From: VFZN01 sp963709325 | GTDB taxonomy: Bacteria; Acidobacteriota; Vicinamibacteria; Vicinamibacterales; UBA2999 | Length of the DNA stretch: 64,000 bases | NCBI GenBank assembly: GCA_963709325.1 | Contig: CAVPVV010000001.1 | Coordinates: forward strand, 558,001 to 622,000 | Direction: 5' to 3' | Part shown: in pieces, positions 55,454-64,000 of the stretch | How positions within the stretch are numbered: the stretch's first letter is position 1 | Layout: every line of letters starts with the position of its first letter | Translations under genes and position numbers: made by a program | The notes under the pieces: generated by a model | What the model saw: the letters and a program-made list of their open reading frames with translations, nothing else | The model's database searches: none | What the model was told of the DNA's origin: nothing

Positions 55454-56773
55454 CTATGTTCGTGGCCGCCCGAATGGATCCTCGAGCGACGGGCTTTGCG
55501 GGGTCATCAGTTCGGCGCCGTTCTCCGTGATCACCATGTCGTCCTCGATCCGGACCCCGAACTCGCCGCGGATGTAGATCCCCGGCTCGTCGCTGAAGGT
55601 CATCCCGGGCGCGAGCGGCAGGGTGTTGCCCTTCACGAGATACGGCCACTCGTGCCCGTCCATGCCCATGCCGTGCCCGAGGCGGTGCGTGAAGTATTTG
55701 TAGTCGGGGCCGTAGCCGGCATCGACGATCACCTTGCGGGCGGCGGCGTCCACAGCCTCGCACGGCGCGCCCGGTCTTGCCGCCTGCAGCGCCGCGGTCT
55801 GCGCCTGGTACTCGATGTCGAAGACCTGCTTCATCTTGTCGGTCGGCTTCCCGAGCACGAACGTGCGGCTGATGTCCGAGGAGTAGCCCTCGACGCTGCA
55901 CCCGCCGTCGATCAGCAGGATGCTGCCTTCGCGAACGACCTGCGGCGTGATCGATCCGTGGGGCAGGGCTGAGTACTCGCCCACCTGCACACCGGCGCCG
56001 CCCTCGAACCCGAGCTTGCGGTGCGCCTGCGAAACGAGCGACGCGAAGTCGTTCTGGGTCATGCCGTCCTTGAGCGCCTTCCAGGCCGCCTCGTAGGCCT
56101 TGAGCGTGACCTGCGAGGCGAGGCGCATCAGCGCGAGCTCGTGCGCGTCCTTGATCGTGCGGCAGCCGGCTGAAACCGGCGTGCCGCTCGTGATCTTGAT
56201 CGTCGGCGCCGCTTTCGACACGCCGTCGCTGAACACGAACCGGACCGTCTCCTCGATGCCGAGGACGCCGGAGCTGATGCCGCGGTCCTTGAGTCCCTGG
56301 CCGATGCGCTGGTAGGGATCCTCGTGCTCCTGCCAGGTTCGGACGTCGGCGGAGTTGCCGAGCGGACCGAGCGCGATCTGCTCGCGGGCCCGGTCCTCCT
56401 CGAAGGCCGGGGAGACGTAGAACGCGTCGCCCTTGACCGGCAGGACCATTGCGAACAGCCGCTCGCTGAGCCCCCAGCGGATGCCGCTGAAGTAGACCAG
56501 CGACGTGCCGCCGGTGAGCATCAGCGCGTCGATCTTCCGCTCGGCCATCAGGCGGCGCGCCTTCTCGATCCGGCCGCGGCGCTCCTCGGGGGTGATCGGC
56601 TTCGCCTGGTCACGCAGCGACGTGAGCGCAGCGATTGACGGCGGCTCCGAGCCGGCGGCTTGCGCGGGCGGGGCGGCGGCGGCAGCCTGCGAAGTGTTCG
56701 GGGAGCAGCCGGCGGCCAGCGTCGCGCCGGCGGCGACCGAGCCCATCTTCACGAACGAGCGGCGGTTGATCAT
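55454..56773 (-). CDS. Exported M24 metallopeptidase (Xaa-Pro aminopeptidase-like)
   Basis: A 439-residue protein. Its N-terminus has both a twin-arginine signal (NRRSFVKMGS) and a lipobox (LAAGC, Cys23), so it is probably a Tat-exported lipoprotein. An N-terminal creatinase-like domain is followed by the pita-bread catalytic domain. Metal ligands sit in IDGGCSVEGYSSDISRTF (two Asp), LGHGMGMDGHE (His), SDEPGIY (Glu) and RIEDDM (Glu). It should cleave Xaa-Pro bonds in the envelope. Its ATG overlaps the stop of the glycosyltransferase gene (ATGA). Confidence 0.9.
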   Translation of the reverse strand: MINRRSFVKMGSVAAGATLAAGCSPNTSQAAAAAPPAQAAGSEPPSIAALTSLRDQAKPITPEERRGRIEKARRLMAERKIDALMLTGGTSLVYFSGIRWGLSERLFAMVLPVKGDAFYVSPAFEEDRAREQIALGPLGNSADVRTWQEHEDPYQRIGQGLKDRGISSGVLGIEETVRFVFSDGVSKAAPTIKITSGTPVSAGCRTIKDAHELALMRLASQVTLKAYEAAWKALKDGMTQNDFASLVSQAHRKLGFEGGAGVQVGEYSALPHGSITPQVVREGSILLIDGGCSVEGYSSDISRTFVLGKPTDKMKQVFDIEYQAQTAALQAARPGAPCEAVDAAARKVIVDAGYGPDYKYFTHRLGHGMGMDGHEWPYLVKGNTLPLAPGMTFSDEPGIYIRGEFGVRIEDDMVITENGAELMTPQSPSLEDPFGRPRT

Positions 56774-57882
56774 GTGTAAATCATACTCAGGAGCAGATCG
56801 GCGGCCACATCCGCCCCCGAGACGTCGGCGCGGGCGGACGGAGGCGGCTGCGCGATGAGCGACGCGAGCGGGCCGCTCCAGTCGCCAGTGAGAAACGTCG
56901 CTCGATCGATGAACCGCGTCCGCAGGTAGCGGGGCATCCCTTCGACGAGCACCTTGTACTCCGCGAAGCGGCCGCGCGAGGTGTAGAGGATGGCCGTTTC
57001 GTTCGCGGCGCACTCCGCGATGATGCCGTAGCCTGGCTTGCTGACGACGACCTCCACCGCCCGGACCACGTCTTCGTAGCGATAGCCGCGGGCGTACATC
57101 GCCGGTTCGTCGAGCGGGATCAGCGCGCCGGTGGTGCCGCGATCGCCGAGCGGCCGCCCATCCACAATCGTCGTGCCGCTCATGACGATGCCGAAGCCCT
57201 CGATTCGCGCGAGCGCCGCAAGATCCAGCCCCTGCACTCCGAAGCCGCCAAACGACACCAGTGCGAGCGGCAGGCCGTGCGGCAAGCCGAGAGCGGCGCG
57301 AACCTCGCCCCCGTCGCGCTTCGAGCGACGCGCGATGAACGGCAGATCGCGGAGGTGTGGACAGGTTTCGAAGCCTCCGTGCAGCGGAAGGCGCAAGGCG
57401 AGATCGGCGCGCCTATAGATCGCGCCAATCGCGTCGGCGACCGCCTCACCGCCGGCATAGTCGCGATAGATCCAATCCCACGTGAAGTTCCCGAGCAGGA
57501 CCGCCGGCACGCCGGCTGTGTTGGCCGATGCGATCCCCAGCGGCGGCGCGTCGGCGACGACGAGCGTCGCATCCAAGCCTCGGAGCGTTTCTACCTCGGC
57601 TGCGACGCGGGCCGCGAAGTCGCGCATGAACTCTTCGGCCCGCCGGATCGTCTCCACCTCATCGAGGCGAAGGCTGTCGATCTGTACTGCTCCGGTATCG
57701 CAGGCCACCCGCGTGAGCTCGATACCCGGCCGAGCCGTGGCAGCGAAGAGCCAGGGCGCGACTTCCGACCGGCCGTGAATGCGGAGGTCCGGTGTCCTGT
57801 CGGCCAACGCGTTCAGCAGCTCGACCGTGCGGGAGGCATGGCCGAAACCATGGCCGGAGATGTAGGCGACGAGGGTACGCAC
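56770..57882 (-). CDS. Glycosyltransferase of the MurG/L-arabinokinase N-domain type
   Basis: A 370-residue GT-B-fold protein. ISGHGFGHASRTVELLNAL at 8-26 has the glycine-rich acceptor loop. NFTWDWIYRDY is in the middle. VVVSKPGYGIIAECAANETAILYTSRGRFAEYKVL near 275-310 resembles the nucleotide-sugar site of MurG-type enzymes. It resembles the non-kinase part of plant L-arabinokinases and bacterial proteins of unknown substrate. It is the first gene of a pair with the M24 peptidase and is divergent from the TonB receptor by 186 bases. Confidence 0.75.
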   Translation of the reverse strand: MRTLVAYISGHGFGHASRTVELLNALADRTPDLRIHGRSEVAPWLFAATARPGIELTRVACDTGAVQIDSLRLDEVETIRRAEEFMRDFAARVAAEVETLRGLDATLVVADAPPLGIASANTAGVPAVLLGNFTWDWIYRDYAGGEAVADAIGAIYRRADLALRLPLHGGFETCPHLRDLPFIARRSKRDGGEVRAALGLPHGLPLALVSFGGFGVQGLDLAALARIEGFGIVMSGTTIVDGRPLGDRGTTGALIPLDEPAMYARGYRYEDVVRAVEVVVSKPGYGIIAECAANETAILYTSRGRFAEYKVLVEGMPRYLRTRFIDRATFLTGDWSGPLASLIAQPPPSARADVSGADVAADLLLSMIYT

Positions 57883-58068
57883 GGGCTATCGGAACACCGA
57901 ACAGGCGTTCGGCGAGGACGTGGGACCGGCGTTCGTCCCATCGCACAAACCGACGGGTGCAATCGTATACTGTCAGGTCGAGTCGCCGTTGTGTTGCTGG
58001 TGTAACCGTATGTCTTGCAAGTCACTTCTCAACGGTCCCAGGCCCCGCAGGCACGAGGAGGTTGTGAT

Positions 58069-60912
58069 ATGCGCGCGATCAGTCGCGTTTGTATTGGAGT
58101 GTTGATGCTGGTGGTGGGAGTGGTGTCGACCGCCGCGGCGCAGCAGAGCGGCGCCCTGAACGGCACCGTGCGGGACGCCCAGGGCGGCATCCTGCCCGGC
58201 GTCACGGTGACCGCCACGAGTGGCACCACGGCGCCGCGCACGGGCGTGACCAACGAACAGGGGACGTACTCGCTCACCGGCCTGCCGGTCGGCACCTACA
58301 GCCTGACGTTCGAGCTCGCCGGGTTCGGCACGCAGAAGCGTGAAGAAGTCATCGTGCAAGTCAACCGCACGACCCGCCTCGACGTCGAACTCGGCGTCGG
58401 CGCCCTACAGGAGACGGTCACGGTGAGCGGCGCCTCGCCGGTCGTGGACGTCAGCTCGAATACCACCCAGACCAACATCACTAAAGAGCTCTACGAAGCC
58501 ATCCCGACTGGCCGCAACCCGTGGGTGATGGCCGGCCTCGTGCCCGGCGTGATCACCGGCCGCCTCGACGTCGGCGGTACCGAGGGCATGCAGCAGTACA
58601 ACCTCGAGGCGTTCGGGTCGGCCGACAGCCAGAAGTCGTTCAGCATCGACGGGCTCAAGACGAACTGGCCGGGCGGCGCCGGCGGCTCGACTATGCAGTA
58701 CTACGGCTTCGAGATGTACGAGGAATACAACATGCAGACGGCGTCGGGCACCGCTGAGAGCGACGTCAGCGGCGTCTACATGAACATGGTCACGAAGTCG
58801 GGCGGCAACCGCTTCACGAGCGACCACAACTTCTACTTCATGAACGACGCGCTGCAGGGCAGCAACGTCGACGACGACCTCTGCGCGCGGCTGGCGCTGC
58901 AACCGGGCTGTGAGAACACGACAAACGCCGCCGGCAACCCGGTGGATATTTCCTACGATTACAGCGGCACGATCGGTGGACCGATCAAGCGCGACAAGGC
59001 CTGGTTCTTCGGGGCGTACCGGTTCTGGCGGCTCGATCAGCTGCAGATCGGCGCAAAAAACGCCGACGGCTCGCAGGCGCTCGACGACAACGACATCCGC
59101 AACATGATGGCCAAGGCGACGTGGCAGACCACGTCCGCGATGCGCACCTCGCTGATGTTCAACCGCAACATCAAGAACCGCTACCATCGCCGCGACTCGC
59201 CCTACCTCTTCGTCGAGGACAAGGCGACAGTGCTGCAGGACCAGCCGGCGCAGAACTTCGTGGCCCAGTACAACCATGTCCTCGGCAGGAGCATCGTCGT
59301 CGACGCCCGGGTGGGCAGCATGTGGGGGACGTTCCCGACCCGCTACCAGTCCGAAGTAGGGCCCAACGACATCGCACTGCGAGACGTGCAGACCTTCCAG
59401 CGCTTCAATGCCGCTGAGGACCAGTCGCTCAACCCGAACTATCGTGTCCAGGCCAACGGGACGGTGAGCTACTTCCTCTCCAACTTCGCCGGCGGCAGCC
59501 ACGACTTCAAGGGCGGGATGCAGCTGTCGTGGGAGAAGATGGAATACGAGCGCATCCGGAACGGCGACATCCTGCTCGAGATGCGCAGCGGCGCGCCGTT
59601 CCAGGGGCAGATTGCCAACACGCCGATCAACTCGGATCACCGGCTCGAGACGTGGGGCGCCTTCGTCCAGGACCGCTGGATGGCGGGGCGGGCCACGATC
59701 AACCTCGGACTGCGGTTCGACGGGGTCAGCGGCTACCTGCCGGCGCAGGCGAGCCCGGCCGGCACCTACGTGGGCGAGCGCTCGTTCCCGAAGACCGATA
59801 TCTTCGATTACTCGTTCAACATCACGCCGCGGCTCGGCATCTCCTACGACCTGTTCGGCAACGGCAAGACCGCGCTGAAGGCCTATTACGGCCGTTTCTA
59901 CAACCAGTTCGGATCCGAGATCCTCGAGACCGCCAACCCCAACGCGCTGGCGACGCTCAACGCGACCTGGAGCGACGCGGACGGCGATCGGCAGCTGGAT
60001 CCGGGCGAGCTGACCAACATCCCGACGTTCTCCTCGGGCCTGTTCCCGAGCGTGGATCCGAACTCGGATCGGCCCTACAGCGACGAGATCAACCTTGGCG
60101 TCGAGCACCAGATCGTGCCCAATCTGGCGGTTGGCGTGAGCTATCACCGTCGTCAGCACCGCAACGGCCTGGGCGTGGTCGACCGGGCGCGTCCCGCGGA
60201 CGCCTACACGCCGCAGATCGCCACCTACGTCGATGCGGACGGTCTCACCAAGGAGATCACGATCTACAAGCTGCAGCCCGCGTTCGGCACTCTGCGCGAT
60301 CGCGTCATCACCAACGTCGACGTGCTCGAGAGCGACTACGACGGCGTGCAGTTCGATTTCCAGAAGCGGATGTCGAACCGCTGGCAGATGCTGGCCGGGC
60401 TCTCGCTGCAGAACCACAAGGGGTTCAATCACAGCGGCACGTTCACGAACCCCGACGGCACTCGCGACTTCAACAACCCGAACTACCTGTTGAACCGCGG
60501 CGACGGATCGGTGTTCACCGAGCTGCCGTGGACCTTCACGCTATCGGGCACCTACATCCTGCCGTGGGATATCAGCACCTCGGCGAAGTACACCGCCCGC
60601 GACGGCGATCCGCTGGTGCGCGAAAACGTTTTCTCGTTCACCAACCCGACCACGTCGCAGCCGAGCGAGACGATCCGCGTCGCGGAGCGCGGCGTCGATC
60701 GGACCGAGACGGTGAACAAGTTCCTGGACGTGCGCTTCGGCAAACGCTTCCAGGTGAGCCGGGCCAACCTCGAGGGGACGATCGACCTGTTCAACCTGCT
60801 GAACGCAAACCACGTGCTCGGTCAGGTGACGACGCTCGGCACCACGTTCGGCCGTCCGAATCGGATCCTGACGCCGCGGATCGTCCGGTTCGGGATCACG
60901 GCGCGATTCTAG
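58069..60912 (+). CDS. Oar-like TonB-dependent outer-membrane receptor
   Basis: A 947-residue protein. A signal peptide (VCIGVLMLVVGVVSTAAAQQ) is followed by a carboxypeptidase regulatory-like domain (NGTVRDAQGGILPGVTVTATSG, TYSLTGLPVGTYSLTFELAGF). A TonB plug domain comes next, then a long beta-barrel ending in the C-terminal phenylalanine signal RFGITARF. Such acidobacterial receptors take up oligosaccharides, peptides or siderophores with energy from TonB; the ligand is not known. GAGGAGG lies at 58055-58061, 7 bases before the ATG. A paralogue follows downstream. Confidence 0.92.
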   Translation: MRAISRVCIGVLMLVVGVVSTAAAQQSGALNGTVRDAQGGILPGVTVTATSGTTAPRTGVTNEQGTYSLTGLPVGTYSLTFELAGFGTQKREEVIVQVNRTTRLDVELGVGALQETVTVSGASPVVDVSSNTTQTNITKELYEAIPTGRNPWVMAGLVPGVITGRLDVGGTEGMQQYNLEAFGSADSQKSFSIDGLKTNWPGGAGGSTMQYYGFEMYEEYNMQTASGTAESDVSGVYMNMVTKSGGNRFTSDHNFYFMNDALQGSNVDDDLCARLALQPGCENTTNAAGNPVDISYDYSGTIGGPIKRDKAWFFGAYRFWRLDQLQIGAKNADGSQALDDNDIRNMMAKATWQTTSAMRTSLMFNRNIKNRYHRRDSPYLFVEDKATVLQDQPAQNFVAQYNHVLGRSIVVDARVGSMWGTFPTRYQSEVGPNDIALRDVQTFQRFNAAEDQSLNPNYRVQANGTVSYFLSNFAGGSHDFKGGMQLSWEKMEYERIRNGDILLEMRSGAPFQGQIANTPINSDHRLETWGAFVQDRWMAGRATINLGLRFDGVSGYLPAQASPAGTYVGERSFPKTDIFDYSFNITPRLGISYDLFGNGKTALKAYYGRFYNQFGSEILETANPNALATLNATWSDADGDRQLDPGELTNIPTFSSGLFPSVDPNSDRPYSDEINLGVEHQIVPNLAVGVSYHRRQHRNGLGVVDRARPADAYTPQIATYVDADGLTKEITIYKLQPAFGTLRDRVITNVDVLESDYDGVQFDFQKRMSNRWQMLAGLSLQNHKGFNHSGTFTNPDGTRDFNNPNYLLNRGDGSVFTELPWTFTLSGTYILPWDISTSAKYTARDGDPLVRENVFSFTNPTTSQPSETIRVAERGVDRTETVNKFLDVRFGKRFQVSRANLEGTIDLFNLLNANHVLGQVTTLGTTFGRPNRILTPRIVRFGITARF

Positions 60913-60934
60913 GGACCGATCGCCGTCGGAAGGG

Positions 60935-60973
60935 GCCCGGCAGGTATTCGCCTGCCGGGCTCCTCCCTTTTTC
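60935..60973 (+). terminator. Rho-independent terminator after the first TonB receptor
   Basis: GCCCGGCAGG at 60935-60944 and CCTGCCGGGC at 60951-60960 form a perfect 10-base stem with a 6-base loop, then TCCTCCCTTTTT. It separates the two receptor genes, which therefore have separate transcripts. Confidence 0.88.
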
Positions 60974-61062
60974 ACGCCTCCCACGGCAGATTCCGATAGA
61001 GTGTCCGGATTGCAACACTTAGCGCGACCTTGGCGGGAAACCGCTGAAAGGGGATGACTGAA

Positions 61063-63912
61063 ATGATAGTGAGGCGATTGCTGGTGCTCGTGTGTCTGCT
61101 CATGGCAGCCACGGCACATGCACAAGTGAATACCGGCTCCATCACCGGCAGCGTGACCGACACGAGCGGCGCGGTGCTTCCGGGCGTCAACGTCTCGCTG
61201 AGCGGCGAGCGGCTGATCGGCGGTGAGCAGCTTCAGGTGACCGACGCCAGCGGCAGCTATCGATTCGACCGGCTGCCTCCCGGTGCCTACCAGATGAAAT
61301 TCGAGCTCGCCGGCTTCAAGACGGTCGAACGGACCGACATCCGGATTAACGCCGCTTTCGTGGCGACAATCAACGCCAAGTTGGAGGTCGGCGCGCTGAC
61401 CGAATCGATCACCGTGACCGGCGAATCGCCGACGGTGGACGTTCGCTCCAACGTCCAGCAGACGGTGATGAACCAGGAGATCCTGGAGGGCGTTCCGACC
61501 GGGCGCGATCCCTGGTCGCTGGCCAAGATCATCCCCGGCGTGCAGGTGAGCACCTACGACGTCGGCGGCACCCAGTCGATGCAGCAGAGCTCGCTCTCCT
61601 CGCACGGCTCGAACACCAACGACGTCAGCTACAACATCGACGGCGCGACCGTGAACTGGCCGGGCGGCGGCGGCGGCGCGACGATGCTGTACTACGACCA
61701 GGGGATGTTCGAAGAGGTCAACTACATGACTTCGGCGATCCCGGCCGAGCAGCTCGCCGGCGGCGTGTCGATCAACATGGTCACCAAGGACGCCGGCAAC
61801 GCGTGGCGCGGGAACGTGCGCTACAACTTCGCCAACGACAGCCTCCAGTCCGAGAACTGGGCCGACACCCAGGCCGTCAACCCCGTGTTCCTCGGCAACC
61901 CGACCAAGAAGACCTACGACTTCAACGCGTCCGGGGGCGGCGCCCTCCTCAACAACCGGTTGTGGGTGAACGGCACCTACCGCAAGTGGGTCGTCAACAA
62001 GCTGGTCAACGCCAGGAACTCGGACGGCAGCCAGGCGCTCGACGACAACGACCTGAAGAACTATTCGGGCAAGGCCACCGGGTCGATCTCGGCCAACCAC
62101 AAGGTGATGGGCTCGTACCTGTGGAACAACAAGATTCGCGGCCATCGCCGCGACACGCCGCCCAACAACGTGGACGACATCGCCGCGCTCGTCCAGACCA
62201 ACCCGGCGTGGACGGCGCAGGGAAAGTACACCGGCATCTTCGGCCAGCTGGTCTACGAGGCCAGCTTCAGCCGCATGGACGGTCAGACCAATTACGGCTA
62301 CCAGTCCGGCACCCCCGCCGATGCGATTCGCCGCGTCGACAACACGCTGTCGCTCGCCACGATCGCCGCGACGCGCGAGGAGCACCAGCCGAACTCGTGG
62401 ACGCAGATCAACAACATCGTGTCCTACACGTTCAACAAGGGCGGCGACCATCTCATCAAGGGCGGCGTTCAGCTCGGGCAGCTCCGCTACACCTCGGACT
62501 ACTCGGTCCAGGGCGATCACTACGTCGAGTACGACAACGGGTTGCCGACGCAGATTCGCGAGTTCAACACGCCGGTGGTGTCGAAGAACGAGGCCAACGT
62601 GAACGGCTTCTTCGTCCAGGACAGCTGGCGCTTGAACCGGCTCACGCTCAACCTGGGCTTGCGCTACGACAGCTACGTTGGCACGCTGCCCGACCAGTCG
62701 GCGCCGGCCGGGCAGTTCGCTCCGGCGAGGTCGGTCAGCAAGCAGGAGGCCATCAACCAGAACATCGCGGTGTGGCGGACCGGCGCGGTCTACGACCTGT
62801 TCGGGCGCGGCTCGAGCGCCGTCAAGGCGTCCTACAGCCGCTACGGGCTGCAGACCGGTATCGACCGCGTGACCACCGTGAACCCGTTGACGGCCGGTTC
62901 GCGCACCTGTCCGTGGAGCGACCCGAACGGCGACGGCGTCTTCCAGGCGTCCGAGATCGTTGCGCCTTGCTCCGGCTTCAGCGGCGGGATCTCGACGTTC
63001 TACGCCCCCGACGGTGTCGATTGGCCCTACTCCGACGAAGCGACGGTCGGCTTCGAGCAGCAGGTCGGCAGATCGACCCGCGTCGGCGTGATGTTCTACT
63101 ACCGCACCAACCGGAAGCAGCTCGGCTTCCGGAATCTCGCGGTTCCGTCGAGTGCCTACACGCCGTTCGAGATCACCGTCGCCAACGGCCCCGGCGGCAC
63201 GGTCGGGAGCCCGCAGCCCCGGACGGTGACGGTGTGGAACCTCGATCCGACGCTGGCGAGCGCGCAGAACAACATCCGCGACAACGAGGACTACCTCGAC
63301 ACCGACTACAAGGGAATCGAGTTCACGGCCAACAAGCGGTTCTCCGACAATTGGCAGATGGTGGCCGGCCTCACCTACGGTAACAACCGCGGCGGCGTCA
63401 ACGTCGGCAACGGCTCGGGCCAGTCGGCGACGGCGAGCGGTGCCTTCAATGCGGATCTCAACGACCCGAACAATCTGGTCTACCCGGACGGCGTGATCGG
63501 CAACGATTCGACGGTCGCCTTCCGCCTGTCGGGCAGCTACCGCTTCCCGTGGGACATCAACCTCGCCGGTACCTACATCGGCAACAGCGGGTATCCCTAC
63601 GTGTCGACGGTCACCGTGACGCGGGCGCAGGCCCAGGCCGTCGGCGTCAACCTGACGCGCGCCACCCAGCCGGTGCTGCTCAGCGAGCGCGGCGACGAGC
63701 GGCTCGATTCGGTCAAGATGGTCGATCTGCGCCTGTCCAAGATCTTCCGATTGGGCAGCAACCGCAGTTTCACGCCGCAGGTGGACCTCTTCAACCTGTT
63801 CAACGCCGACACGACTACGACCATCAACAACGGTGTGGGCAACACGTACCTCTTCCCGGGCGAGATTCTCTCGCCGCGGATCATCCGCGTTGGGTTCGTG
63901 CTGAACTTCTGA
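61063..63912 (+). CDS. Second Oar-like TonB-dependent outer-membrane receptor
   Basis: A 949-residue paralogue of the preceding receptor. The signal peptide (VRRLLVLVCLLMAATAHAQ) precedes the carboxypeptidase regulatory-like domain (GSITGSVTDTSGAVLPGVNVSLSG), the plug and a barrel ending IIRVGFVLNF. The middle block VGGTQSMQQSSLSSHGSN is alignable with VGGTEGMQQYNLEAFGSA of the first copy, so they arose by duplication. GGGG lies about 9 bases before the ATG at 61063, and an ATG at 61054 is too close to it. Ligands may differ because the barrel loops have diverged. Confidence 0.92.
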   Translation: MIVRRLLVLVCLLMAATAHAQVNTGSITGSVTDTSGAVLPGVNVSLSGERLIGGEQLQVTDASGSYRFDRLPPGAYQMKFELAGFKTVERTDIRINAAFVATINAKLEVGALTESITVTGESPTVDVRSNVQQTVMNQEILEGVPTGRDPWSLAKIIPGVQVSTYDVGGTQSMQQSSLSSHGSNTNDVSYNIDGATVNWPGGGGGATMLYYDQGMFEEVNYMTSAIPAEQLAGGVSINMVTKDAGNAWRGNVRYNFANDSLQSENWADTQAVNPVFLGNPTKKTYDFNASGGGALLNNRLWVNGTYRKWVVNKLVNARNSDGSQALDDNDLKNYSGKATGSISANHKVMGSYLWNNKIRGHRRDTPPNNVDDIAALVQTNPAWTAQGKYTGIFGQLVYEASFSRMDGQTNYGYQSGTPADAIRRVDNTLSLATIAATREEHQPNSWTQINNIVSYTFNKGGDHLIKGGVQLGQLRYTSDYSVQGDHYVEYDNGLPTQIREFNTPVVSKNEANVNGFFVQDSWRLNRLTLNLGLRYDSYVGTLPDQSAPAGQFAPARSVSKQEAINQNIAVWRTGAVYDLFGRGSSAVKASYSRYGLQTGIDRVTTVNPLTAGSRTCPWSDPNGDGVFQASEIVAPCSGFSGGISTFYAPDGVDWPYSDEATVGFEQQVGRSTRVGVMFYYRTNRKQLGFRNLAVPSSAYTPFEITVANGPGGTVGSPQPRTVTVWNLDPTLASAQNNIRDNEDYLDTDYKGIEFTANKRFSDNWQMVAGLTYGNNRGGVNVGNGSGQSATASGAFNADLNDPNNLVYPDGVIGNDSTVAFRLSGSYRFPWDINLAGTYIGNSGYPYVSTVTVTRAQAQAVGVNLTRATQPVLLSERGDERLDSVKMVDLRLSKIFRLGSNRSFTPQVDLFNLFNADTTTTINNGVGNTYLFPGEILSPRIIRVGFVLNF

Positions 63913-63920
63913 CGCTGACA

Positions 63921-63952
63921 GGCTTCAGGCCCGAGGCTTCTGGCTTCAGGCC
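63921..63952. repeat. GGCTTCA heptamer array after the second TonB receptor
   Basis: GGCTTCA, GGCCCGA, GGCTTCT, GGCTTCA and GGCC are exactly in phase, beginning 8 bases after the stop at 63912. A terminator hairpin follows. Confidence 0.88.
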
Positions 63953-63965
63953 AGTCACTCGCCAA

Positions 63966-64000
63966 GGCCCCAGACCCGGACCCTTCCGGTGTCTGGGGCC
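63966..64000 (+). terminator. Long hairpin terminator at the window edge
   Basis: GGCCCCAGAC at 63966-63975 and GTCTGGGGCC at 63991-64000 pair perfectly, with an inner CCGGA/TCCGG stem. A U tract, if present, would lie beyond the window end. Confidence 0.75.

Noticed and set aside
57943..57971. Promoter with TATACT at 57966-57971 for the first TonB receptor
   Set aside because: The -10 is good but no acceptable -35 lies 16-18 bases upstream, so it is not listed as a promoter.
58405..62520. Long minus-strand frames of 675 and 659 codons opposite the two TonB receptors
   Set aside because: They are shadows of receptor codon structure; no motif, no start signal, and the second spans a terminator.

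Overview
The window is high-GC bacterial chromosome with dense coding on both strands and no gap above 300 bases. It probably comes from an acidobacterium of the Vicinamibacteria type. This is inferred from two Oar-like TonB-dependent receptors with carboxypeptidase-type N-terminal domains, a duplicated orphan permease of the MacB/FtsX kind, a VWFA-related secreted protein, a CarD regulator and several Tat-exported enzymes. No ribosomal marker is present, so the assignment is not proven. There is no phage, plasmid, IS element or CRISPR array.

Layout. 1-4.2 kb: part of a homoprotocatechuate (4-hydroxyphenylacetate) meta-cleavage cluster. hpaE and hpcD are on the minus strand; a DapA-type lyase, an FAH-family enzyme and the regulator HpaR are on the plus strand. 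A palindromic operator lies between the two arms. 4.2-11.6 kb: a secreted phosphodiesterase, a POT peptide transporter, a Tat-exported class V aminotransferase, YggX, a KGG stress protein and a molybdopterin oxidoreductase. 11.7-22.1 kb: NDH-2, a D-aminoacylase-like enzyme, IspG, a TylF-like methyltransferase, a Gfo/Idh/MocA oxidoreductase, a DUF1572 protein, a purine permease, an RRM protein and small proteins. 22.2-31.6 kb: the permease, a VOC protein, a PagL-like deacylase, a zinc peptidase, envelope proteins, an HD-GYP protein and a HEAT-repeat protein. 31.7-43.8 kb: tRNA-Leu(CAA), a HerA-like ATPase, two SAM- or DNA-related proteins including CarD with a histone-H1-like tail, an S9 peptidase, PlsC, DUF4126, the VWFA protein and HtrA. 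43.9-54.6 kb: an OPT transporter, Rex, MoaC, a 2-hydroxyacid dehydrogenase, a CDF transporter, signal peptidase I, a LytS/LytR-type two-component pair, a NuoI-like ferredoxin and a homocysteine methyltransferase-MTHFR fusion. 54.6-64 kb: a methyltransferase, an M24 peptidase, a glycosyltransferase and two tandem TonB-dependent receptors.

Two features cut across the gene list. First, many intergenic stretches are arrays of imperfect 7-base (sometimes 8-base) words. Most begin at, or include, the stop codon of the upstream gene and run in that gene's sense orientation. The same words recur at distant loci (AAGGCAG at three, GTGAGAA at three), and between convergent genes two copies face each other and can pair. 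They resemble the short tandemly repeated repetitive sequences of cyanobacteria and are the best candidate here for something undescribed. Second, many genes are broken by single-base indels, mostly insertions, concentrated at 9.6-11.6 kb and 43.9-53.5 kb. Housekeeping genes such as rex and moaC are hit while neighbours are intact, so these are more likely sequencing or assembly errors than true pseudogenes. Interrupted genes are listed once over their full extent.
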